DNA of 64,000 nt, taken from positions 2,450,501 to 2,514,500 of the forward strand of contig OX291557.1 in NCBI GenBank assembly GCA_946406115.1, in the 5' to 3' direction. The stretch is from Apoda limacodes (taxonomy: Eukaryota > Arthropoda > Insecta > Lepidoptera > Limacodidae). Every line of letters starts with the position of its first letter. Within the stretch, counting starts at the first letter, position 1. This document shows positions 56,191 to 64,000 of this stretch, in pieces. The notes under the pieces are model-generated. The model was given only the letters and a program-made list of their open reading frames with translations, did no database searches and was not told the DNA's origin. The position numbers were made by a program, and so were the translations under genes.

Positions 56191-59115
56191 TTAAATTTTT
56201 AAGTAATGTGTGATTACGAGATTTTTAAATATTCTTAAAGTTTGTGCTTTTTTGATATCAAAGGGTAAACTATTCCATAGCCTTATGGCTGTGACAGTGA
56301 ATGAGTCATTATAGGCTTGCGAATAATGTGTTGGGGTTTTCAGCATCATGTTTGTAGTGGCGCGATGAGCTGTAGACCCTATAAAATTGAAACGCTCTTT
56401 CAAGTATAACGGAGTAGACGGATTGAACAGTACGTTGTAGAGAAGAAACAGAAAATGAGTATTCCGGCGAAGGCGAATTGGGAGCCACTTGAGTTTTAAT
56501 CGAAATTCGGATATATGATCATATTTACGTAAACCAAATATGTATCTAATACATAGGTTCTGGAGTCGCTCAAGCTTATTTAATTGCTCCTCAGTAAGGT
56601 CAAGATAGCTAGCATCCGCATAATCAAGGACAGGTAGCAGTAGTGATTTAGCCAGTGCAATTTTAGTGGCAATGGGCAAGAAGTTACGCAATCTGCTAAT
56701 GGATTTAGCTGTAGCAAATATTTTTCTGCTTACTTCTTTTAATTGTGGTTCCCACGAAAATGTCTGGTCTATGATGATGCCCAAGTTTTTTACAGCCTCG
56801 CTATATGGAATGACTGTTCCATTAATACTCACTTTAGGAAGATTTTGTAAATTAATCTTAGATATCATTCTTGAAGTACCCACAATGATAAGTTGCGTTT
56901 TATTTGGATTTACGTTTAGACCGTAAGAGGTACTCCAATCCATAATGCGAGCAAGATCGTTATTTATAATCGCAACTGCACTTCTTAGTTCACTAACTGG
57001 AGCCTGAGTATATATTTGAAGATCGTCTGCATATAGATGGTAGAGAGAAGATAAATTAGATGTTATACTATTAATGAAAATAGCAAAGAGAAGTGGAGAC
57101 AACACGCCACCTTGCGGGACACCAGCATTGGTGTAGCACCAAGTGGAGAAGGAATCATCAACCTTGATCCGCTGCCGGCGCCCACGCAAGTAACTTTGAA
57201 ACCAGTCGATTGCTGTTGGAGATATGTTAAGAGAACTTAAAAGTGAAAGTAGTATATCAAAGTCAACAGTGTTAAAAGCGTTGCTAAAATCTAATAGTGT
57301 TAGCACTGTGACTTTTCTATTTTCTATACCGAGCCGAATGTCATCAGAGATTTTGACAAGTGCAGTAACCGTACTATGTCCAGGACGAAAACCAGATTGA
57401 AGGGGATTTAGTAAGTTATTTTTAGTGAGGAAATGACACAGCTGTTCATGAACAAGACGTTCAAGAACTTTAGAAAGGAATGGTAAGATGGATATGGGAC
57501 GATAATCGGAATAACAGACAGGATTTGCTTTTTTCGGCAAGGGAATAATTAATGAATCTTTCCAGGAACCTGGAAATTCGCCAGAGGCAATAGAGTGATT
57601 AAGGATATTTGTGATGATAGGAATAATAATGTCAAGGATAGGAAGGATCATGTTACGGCTAATGCAGTCACTCCCCACAGCGTTAGAAGATATAGCGATA
57701 ATGCTCTTCTTAACATCACAATCAGAAAATCGACTTAGTAAAAATGGAGGAAAGTCAGGAGTTGGTTTTAAGGAAAGTGAGTTTAGCGTATTTATTTTTT
57801 TGTTGCCTTCAATAGCAACATTGGAAGAAAAGTGTTGATTAAGAAGATTGACATCAATATCATGTGAAAGGGGAATACTATTAGTCTTACCAACTCCTAA
57901 TGACTTAAGAAATTTCCAGATTTTTGCTGGATCACCGTTTTCAACGGATTTATGGATATAGCGTCGTTGTGCATCTCTACACATTCTATTGCAGCGATTT
58001 CTCAGGAGTTTATACTTAGCAAGGTTGCTTTCACAAGGGTTGGTTTTAAATTTAACTTTAGCACGATTTCTTTTAACCATCATCTGTTTAATTTCATCGG
58101 TAAGCCACTGTGCGGGTAGATGTCTTTTTTTAATCATTCGAATTGGGGCATGGGTGTCATAAAGGTCAGTAATGACTTTGTTAAATAATAAAATTTTCTC
58201 ATCAACTGAAGATGCTTTGATAACAGCGTCCCAATTTAACTTACTAGCGTCATCGCACAGACGGTTCACATCCATTCCACTAAAATTGCGTTGCTGAAGT
58301 ATTCTTGACTTAGCTTTAGGAGGACGTAATTTGTAGGATAGATAAATCAAATCGTGGTAAGAAAAGGCATCAGCAGCGCACTGACCATGTTTGTACACAT
58401 GTGTTGGGGAGGAAACTATAATTAAATCTAAAAGGGAGGGTGTACAATTAGGAAAGAAATGTGTAGCTTTAAGGGGTAATATTTGTAGGTTGCATCCCTC
58501 TACAATACTGTTGAGCAGATGAGAACGTCTATCTTTTTTTAACAAACAAGTGTTAAAGTCACCCATAACAATTGTGTGGTCGTAGAGGGGTGTTAAATTT
58601 TCTAAAAGGCTTTCAAAAGAAGAAAAGTAATTAATATGTAAATTGGGACTATAGAAAACTCCAAGAAGAATTTTGCAGCTTGCAAGTTTTACCTCAATAA
58701 AAATATGTTCGGAGGTATTAGAGGAAATTTGATCAGAAATGTTAATAATAGAGAAGGAAAAGTTAGACCTAAGATATATAGCCACACCACCACCACCTCT
58801 ATCTTTACGGTCGTTTCGAACTAACTGAAAGCCTGGCAATGAAAAAGATGTAGAAGGTAAGCAAGGTTTTAACCAAGACTCCGAAACAAGGACGGCGTGA
58901 ATGTTCTTGTTATCAAAAGATGCTAGCATATCGGAGTAATGAGCTGGAATACTCTGTGCATTTATATGTACGATATTGAAATGTTTCAGTGAGTCTGAAA
59001 AAGTGGATGTTAAAGTAGCGCTGAGAGAAGGAGAAGCATTAAAAGAACTGTCGTCACTGTTCAATCCATCTGAAGAACAAGGGAAAGAATTATTACTGTC
59101 GCTGTCACTATTCAT
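56191..59115 (-). CDS. LINE ORF2: endonuclease / reverse transcriptase, intact
   Basis: 974 codons without a break. A Ser/Asp-rich leader of about 40 residues precedes the APE-type endonuclease: 'FNIVHINAQSI' (N52), 'LVSESWL' (E79), 'RGGGGVAIYLR' (107-116), 'VMGDFNT' (GDFN 185-188) and 'SLLDLII' (D230). Where the family usually has SDH, this protein reads 'FSYHDLIYLSY' (SYHD 252-255), so the Asp is replaced by Tyr, with another Asp one place after the His. The RT spans about 460-780: 'SDYRPISILPFLSKVLERLV', 'LTLLDFSNAFNTVDFD' (catalytic D609), 'AGVPQGGVLSPLLFAIF' (664-680) and 'LYADDLQIYTQ' (YADD 695-698). The tail has 'LERLQNLCIRYIFGLRKYDH' and ends near 'TAIRLWNSLPFDIKKAQ'. It acts with ORF1 on the element RNA. 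CR1-like by sequence type; exact clade not certain. Confidence 0.95.
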   Translation of the reverse strand: MNSDSDSNNSFPCSSDGLNSDDSSFNASPSLSATLTSTFSDSLKHFNIVHINAQSIPAHYSDMLASFDNKNIHAVLVSESWLKPCLPSTSFSLPGFQLVRNDRKDRGGGGVAIYLRSNFSFSIINISDQISSNTSEHIFIEVKLASCKILLGVFYSPNLHINYFSSFESLLENLTPLYDHTIVMGDFNTCLLKKDRRSHLLNSIVEGCNLQILPLKATHFFPNCTPSLLDLIIVSSPTHVYKHGQCAADAFSYHDLIYLSYKLRPPKAKSRILQQRNFSGMDVNRLCDDASKLNWDAVIKASSVDEKILLFNKVITDLYDTHAPIRMIKKRHLPAQWLTDEIKQMMVKRNRAKVKFKTNPCESNLAKYKLLRNRCNRMCRDAQRRYIHKSVENGDPAKIWKFLKSLGVGKTNSIPLSHDIDVNLLNQHFSSNVAIEGNKKINTLNSLSLKPTPDFPPFLLSRFSDCDVKKSIIAISSNAVGSDCISRNMILPILDIIIPIITNILNHSIASGEFPGSWKDSLIIPLPKKANPVCYSDYRPISILPFLSKVLERLVHEQLCHFLTKNNLLNPLQSGFRPGHSTVTALVKISDDIRLGIENRKVTVLTLLDFSNAFNTVDFDILLSLLSSLNISPTAIDWFQSYLRGRRQRIKVDDSFSTWCYTNAGVPQGGVLSPLLFAIFINSITSNLSSLYHLYADDLQIYTQAPVSELRSAVAIINNDLARIMDWSTSYGLNVNPNKTQLIIVGTSRMISKINLQNLPKVSINGTVIPYSEAVKNLGIIIDQTFSWEPQLKEVSRKIFATAKSISRLRNFLPIATKIALAKSLLLPVLDYADASYLDLTEEQLNKLERLQNLCIRYIFGLRKYDHISEFRLKLKWLPIRLRRNTHFLFLLYNVLFNPSTPLYLKERFNFIGSTAHRATTNMMLKTPTHYSQAYNDSFTVTAIRLWNSLPFDIKKAQTLRIFKNLVITHYLKI

Positions 59116-59720
59116 ATATTACAATAAAATATTTATTTATATATACGTATAATATAATATAAAGACTATTAATATGTTTGATATACAATAAAATAGAAAT
59201 ATATAAGTATGTGTGCTCTACATGCCAGCAGTCTGGTTTAGAAAAAGTACAAATTACATACAATCGAAAACATAAACAACAAAACAAAAAGTATTACTGA
59301 AACAAAAAAAAAAAAAAAAAAAGAATTATTTAGGTATGTTACACGGAAAATAACAGCTAGATTCTGGTAAAATAAATACAATAGTTAATATCATTATCAT
59401 TTAAAACATGAAACATTAAAAAAAAACAACAAATTAAAGTTGTCCTAATATGCTTTTACCACAGCCGTACAAATTAAAGTACCTAAAACGAAGTTTCTAG
59501 AGCCGTAAAATTCCGTAAAAAAAAAAGACTAAATAAAAATATTTTTGAAGGTTAAGTGATAAACGGTGATAAATAAAATAACGAAATGTGATTATACTTA
59601 ACTCAAGTGGTTAAAAGAGAAAATTGAAGGTAGAAAAAAAAATATTTCCAAGATAACAGGAGAGGGCAAGACTGCATAACGGCTTTCAATCGTTCGTAAA
59701 CATTTGAACTTGAATGTCAC
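59116..59720 (-). other. 605-bp spacer between ORF1 and ORF2
   Basis: Unusually long for a two-ORF LINE, where ORFs often overlap or nearly touch. The minus strand is T-rich. It contains a long pyrimidine run ending in 'TTTGTTTCAG' (59299-59330), which looks like a 3' splice site. No ORF of note. It could be a leader for re-initiation, an intron-like piece, or an insertion. Confidence 0.55.
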
Positions 59721-60479
59721 CTATTTCTTCGCTGCTGTTCTCTTGGGTCGGCCAGTTTTAGCTTCTATAGAGGAATTTTCAGTACCACTGTCAATAGAAG
59801 AAACTGCCACGGCATTTGCAGTCGTGTTTGGGGCAGCATTAAGCTCACTACGGCTAACAATCTTATGCCTTTTGCCATCAATGCCAATTGCAATTATCGA
59901 TCCTCCTTGCGTCCAGCACTTGGAGATTCCAAATTTTTGCCGTGCTGCCATGAATAACTCGTGCCTAGACTTCGTGAGGAATTCAGAAAGCGTGATTCCA
60001 GAATTTTTAAGCCCAGTTTTGGCAGACCACACTTTATCTCTAAGGGTCACATCAGAAAACTTAAGAACTATTGGTCTGGATTTGTCTTTCAATAGATGGC
60101 CTAATCGATAACTGTGACGTATTTGCTCTGACGAAAAACTTGAGATTTTTAATCTTTCTGTCACAATTTTAAAAATAGTGTCCTTGATATCTTCAGTCTT
60201 GCTTTCTGGGACTCCATGAACTAAAAGCATTTTGCGTCGACTGCACATCTCAAGACGATCATGCTCGTTTGTCAAATGCTCCACTTGTGATTGAAGACAT
60301 TTTAGAGACAACAAAACAAAGGATTTGAAGCTGGCAAAGTCCGCTGCGAGGCTTGAGGAATGTCCAGTTTTGTCTCTCTCACCTATTTCACTTTGGAATT
60401 CAGCCATTCTTTTGTTGAATACCTCAGTCATCTCAGACATTGACTGTTTTAAGGACTCCATTTTGTGCAGTGATAACAA
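59721..60479 (-). CDS. LINE ORF1: RNA-binding coiled-coil protein
   Basis: 252 codons. Residues 1-80 are rich in heptad-type spacing ('SLKQSMSEMTEVFNKRMAEF', 'LKCLQSQVEHLTNEHDRLEM') and suggest a coiled coil for trimer or dimer formation. Next comes an RRM-like core: 'RRKMLLVHGVPESKTEDI' (81-98), 'QIRHSYRLGHLLKDKSRPIV' (119-138) and 'LKFSDVTLRDKV'. A C-terminal part includes 'ARQKFGISKCWTQGGSI'. The end 'GRPKRTAAKK' is basic. This plan matches L1-ORF1-like nucleic-acid chaperones found in CR1/L2-type insect LINEs; zinc knuckles are absent. A second Met at residue 7 is an alternative start. It lies upstream of ORF2 on the same strand. Function is inferred from the family. Plus-strand open stretches here are shadows. 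Confidence 0.85.
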   Translation of the reverse strand: MLSLHKMESLKQSMSEMTEVFNKRMAEFQSEIGERDKTGHSSSLAADFASFKSFVLLSLKCLQSQVEHLTNEHDRLEMCSRRKMLLVHGVPESKTEDIKDTIFKIVTERLKISSFSSEQIRHSYRLGHLLKDKSRPIVLKFSDVTLRDKVWSAKTGLKNSGITLSEFLTKSRHELFMAARQKFGISKCWTQGGSIIAIGIDGKRHKIVSRSELNAAPNTTANAVAVSSIDSGTENSSIEAKTGRPKRTAAKK

Positions 60480-60896
60480 AGTAGAACAGTTTCAATCTTG
60501 TCAAATTGTAATTTGTGTAAAGTAGATATGAACTAGGATAATGATAGCTGGTAAGTAGTGCACTTTAATCTTGCATATTATGTTAAAATAATTGCTATTA
60601 AACAATTACTGCAATAATATTTTTAATTTTAAAATAGAACACAGTGTTCACAGCACACCTACCCACGTTTTATTTTTAGTAATAGTAGATAAGGGATGGA
60701 AACTGTCAGATGCAGTGTAAATGGTAAACTGACAAAATGTACGGTCAGAAGCGCGCCTGGATAACGGAATCTCTTTGACTGCATAGGGTTGTCACATCAC
60801 AGACGTCATGCAATTAAGGACATTCGTAATTTATATTTTTTATTAGAAATTTCATTCCGTATTACGTTCTGTGATGTTTAGTTAATAATAATAATA

Positions 60897-60924
60897 TTTT
60901 TTTTTATACCAGTAAGGTGGCAAA
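60897..60924 (-). mobile_element. LINE family 1 tail stub
   Basis: Nine T followed by 'ATACCAGTAAGGTGGCAAA' is the inverse of the family 1 3' end plus A-tail. Only about 20 bp of the element was copied, or the rest is lost. Confidence 0.65.
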
Positions 60925-61284
60925 TTTTGAAAAATCATTTCTTAGTGCACCCCTAAACCTGATAATAAACCTACGTGCCAAATTGGGAATCTTTAGACCC
61001 AGCGGTTTGGGCTGTGCATTGATATGTCAGTCAGTCAGTTTCTACTTTTATTTATTTAGATAATTTTTAAAACATTAGTTAACTTATCAACAGATGTCGC
61101 AATTAGGTAGTACGCATGTAGCCACTTGTAAAGCAATATAATGGATATTTCTTAGTTCCCACGATTTCAGTTTATAATAATTTTAAAGCAAAGTAAAAAT
61201 CCGATGATTTTCAAAGTAATAAAATTATGTATTTTTAATCAATGAAAAAGTATAATATATTTTCCGGATTCCGTACCATTATCT
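60925..61284. other. non-coding stretch
   Basis: Nothing recognised. Confidence 0.5.
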
Positions 61285-61515
61285 ACTAAAACGAGCGAAA
61301 AAATCACGTATATTGTATGGGAGCCCCCTTAAATATTATTTTTTTCTGTTATTTAGTATTTGTTGTTATCGCGGCAACAGAAATACATCTTCTGTGAAAA
61401 TTTCAACTGTCTAACTATAACGGTTCATGAGATACAGCCTGGTGACAGAAGGACGGACAGCGAATCCTGAATAATAGGGTTCCTAATTACCTTTCAGTTA
61501 CGGAACCCTAAAAAT
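61285..61515 (+). mobile_element. GTACGGAACCCT-family element, 3' part
   Basis: 'AAAAAATCACGTATATTGTA', 'TTTGTTGTTATCGCGGCAAC', 'AGAAATACATCTTCTGTGAA', 'CGGTTCATGAGATACAGCCT' and the end 'GTTACGGAACCCTAAAAAT' are in the same order as at 11.6 kb. This copy has the ending uninterrupted, which shows how the 11.6-kb copy was split. Confidence 0.75.
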
Positions 61516-63925
61516 GATAGACACAAGTTGACACAACCCTATGACGGAGCCACTACCACGCTACAAAGCGCATCGACAACTCGATCCGATCCGTATGTTC
61601 CATCTATTTGGTAACAATTTGAAACTATTGCCAGACGAAAACTTTGATGTTCGATTGTTTATTTTGTTATCTAACCGCTTATTTAAGAAATAAGAAACTA
61701 TTTCTCGACAACAGTTACTAAAATCTATTGCAATTTGGCGAGATAAAAGCGTTGGCGAAACAAAGCGAGAAAAAAAAGTTAGCAGATTCTTAAATATTTA
61801 TTTGAAATAGAAACCGGTGTCGGACAGACCGCGATTTTGTTTCATTTTTGTACAACATTTATAACAATGGTTCGTCTATATATATATATATATAGTATAT
61901 TTTATATAAGTACATATATATACTATTATTACTCGCTGACTTGACAAACCCTCTTGGTGTGATAGTTTTCCTTCGTTACATATGATACTGCCGTGATTTT
62001 TTTAACTTATCCAAAATTAACCATTTACCCAACTGCAGGGAGAACACTTAATTGACAAATTAACTGTGTTTTGTTATCTAACCAACCTCTAACAAATGTG
62101 ATATTTCAACTAACATGCTAGTATGTACATTATTATACATGTAATTGTACAAAGCAGGTTGTTGTCGCAAACAAGGGAGTGTGTGATACAAACTGAACTC
62201 CTGCAAGAACAATTCCATGTTTAGACCCTCGCACAGAATAAGGAATAGTACAGATAGGTTCTATGAAAAGGTTAAAGCGGTAACAGGATCACACTTTTGA
62301 CTAGAATCGCTGAGTTTCTTTAGATATGTTTCATAGAGCAAAGGATATTGAATTAATCATTTAAACGACCAGTTTAGGTGAAAATATGCCTCCCTAAATT
62401 GAATTATGGCTTTGAAAACCTTTTATCCTATATAGTTTCTCGTAAAAAACAGTTTTATTTAGTTATTTTCGTTCCTGGGAAGAAAATTATATTTATTTTT
62501 GCTTACGTCAACGAAAAAGGAACGCCAACATTTCGTTAATTTCATGTATTCGTTTTTATTATATTAATTAATCCCTTTTTTAGTGTCACATTATTATATT
62601 ATTATTTTATAATTATTAAAAAAAATAAAAGTTTCTGGATAATCAGCGTTTTGTGAAATAGTAATAAAATATGAGGCACTAATAAAAGCTATATTTTACT
62701 CAAATCTCGTATTTTTAAATAATTTATAGCGTAAATTTATTAAGGTAAGTACTGTTATAAAAGTCTTAAATAAAATAAGGAATCTTAAATTTACTTTTCT
62801 TCTTATTGCTCCTTATCGAATTTACTGTGACTTAAGTCCTCGCTAATGGATCCTAAAATATTTATTTATTCTTTTTACATAATGCTAGATCAAAGCAAGC
62901 AAAAAAAAAAAAAAAATCCTGAGTTTTAGTTATTAATTTTTTCAATATTTTTTATTGACTTACTTTACTTGACGATTTGTTTATTGGTTAGTTTAAATCT
63001 ATCTAAGTTATTGAAACACCGTGTATTAATTTTTTTAGGATTTGGTTCTGTTATAATATTCTGTGTCAAGTTGTTATATAAATATATGTCAACAGCATTA
63101 TAAAGTACACCCGTATCAAATATTGATAACAATTCTAATTTTGTAACTATTTTAAAATAATTTCAAAATATAAGTAAAAAAATTTTGGTGCCACTTACTT
63201 TCTGTTTCTATACTCTGACTCTGACTATACTGAGATGACTCTGGAACTACAGGCAACACTTATTGTAGGATGACAATTATGTTATGTTATGAATGTCTAG
63301 TCTATATAAGCACTATGTATATGTATATGTGAGAACGACAGCAACAAAAATATAATTAACGCAGATTCGTTCTTACCTCATTAAAACAGCTTCTGACATT
63401 TTACGAATTAAGAGCATACGATACGTGGCGCCTCGCAGCGTGCTCATACAAACTAATTTCCTACTTATTTTTGAAACTCAAACACCTTAATTCTTTGAAG
63501 TCTTTTAAGGACAAATGGCTATCTAGATCTGCAGTGTGCCAGTTTTCTATTTAATTGTAAAGGTTAAAAGTTATACAGGATTCTATAAATGTTAAGGTTT
63601 TTTATACAAATGTTCTCAAATAAGATTAAAAGGTAATTAAAACATTTTTTTAAATTCCAAAATACGAAAGACAGGTATTCATAGTGTTTGATCAGTAAAT
63701 GTCAAAAATAAATGGGAAATCCGTTTGTATGAAGCATGCTGCGTGGCGCCGCCAATCGTGTTCCTTTAAGTAGCTATTGATTAAAGCAGTTTTTACCTGA
63801 AACAAGAAATAAATCATTTAAATATTAAGAAGATACAAAAACGGTTAAATATTATCAACAAAGTATTTTGCCTTTGTTGTGATTTGTGAATGACAAAATA
63901 ATAAAAAGAATAATATGTATTGAAT
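61516..63925. other. long AT-rich non-coding stretch
   Basis: No gene recognised. A (TA)n run lies near 61878-61893 with more TA-rich sequence to about 61922, and a 17-A run lies near 62900-62916. Confidence 0.55.
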
Positions 63926-64000
63926 ACTAGCTTTTACCCGCGACTTAACTTGCGTGAGTTGTATGCCCGCTAGCCAAAGTGCGATCGAAGTATATAATGT
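63926..64000 (+). mobile_element. Lep1/Helitron-like element, start (runs off window)
   Basis: 'TACTAGCTTTTACCCGCGAC' matches the family head; the following 'TTGCGTGAGTTGTATGCCCG' is diverged and the window ends before the rest. Confidence 0.5.

Larger units (their letters stand above)
55816..60800 (-). mobile_element. full-length-looking LINE, family 2 (CR1-like, two ORFs)
   Basis: Minus-strand order: 5' region (start not certain, about 60.5-60.8 kb), ORF1 (60479-59721), a 605-bp spacer, ORF2 (59115-56191), about 350 bp of 3' UTR with a (TA)n run, AATAAA, and a (TAA)n tail at 55820-55842. A short-repeat tail instead of poly(A) is typical of CR1/L2-type LINEs. Both ORFs are unbroken, so this may be a recent insertion. 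I found no target duplication by eye because the 5' end is uncertain. Confidence 0.88.

Overview
This window looks like repeat-rich, non-genic DNA from a moth or butterfly (Lepidoptera). It is AT-rich and contains many copies of short elements typical of lepidopteran genomes: Lep1/Helitron-like pieces ending in CATTTATAATATTAGTATGG-like sequence, elements ending in GTACGGAACCCTAAAAA, tRNA-derived SINE heads, and RTE/SINE tails with a 'CAGCAGTGGAC'-type motif. I found no convincing host gene or host exon in 64 kb. Every recognisable protein belongs to a retroelement.

Region by region. From 0 to 24 kb there is no gene, only a mosaic of minisatellites and small elements. These are a 24-bp array of about 84 copies (1.9-3.9 kb), fold-back elements (6.8, 7.35-8.03 and 13.9 kb), a GC-rich insertion nested in another element and then duplicated as two 406-bp units (12.1-12.9 kb), a 48-bp array (15.8-16.3 kb), a LINE reverse-transcriptase relic (18.4-18.7 kb), a 56-bp triplicate (19.6 kb) and a 28-bp array (22.9-23.3 kb). 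At 24.5-27.0 kb are two damaged copies of one LINE family ('family 1') with a Jockey-type endonuclease fragment between them. At 27-43 kb are SINE pieces, two back-to-back Lep1-like elements, a 208-bp tandem duplication, a frameshifted retroelement domain (36.85-37.26 kb), a long inverted repeat (37.6-37.9 kb), a 35-bp array (41.4 kb) and a second fold-back element (41.8-42.3 kb).

The main coding block is 43.5-60.5 kb. A Ty3/gypsy element of CsRn1 type (+ strand: LTR, tRNA-Trp-like primer site, frameshifted gag, protease and the first part of RT) is cut at 46,361 by a 3.65-kb LINE of family 1 (- strand) with an intact 988-codon endonuclease/RT ORF. On the far side of that LINE only the last 63 bp of the gypsy LTR remain, so most of pol and of the 3' LTR are missing. 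Then come a 54-bp array inside inverted repeats (50.8-51.7 kb) and a third damaged family 1 copy (53.8-55.4 kb, + strand). A complete-looking two-ORF CR1-like LINE ('family 2', - strand, 55.8 to about 60.8 kb) follows, with intact ORF1 (252 codons) and ORF2 (974 codons) and a (TAA)n tail.

How the parts work together: the two intact LINEs encode the usual machinery, in which the endonuclease nicks the target and the RT copies the element RNA onto it. They could also mobilise related damaged copies or SINEs. No host regulatory unit or defence system was recognised. The points most worth following up are the nested gypsy/LINE structure with its deletion, the array-bearing fold-back element, the long 24-bp array open on both strands, and the two apparently intact LINEs.
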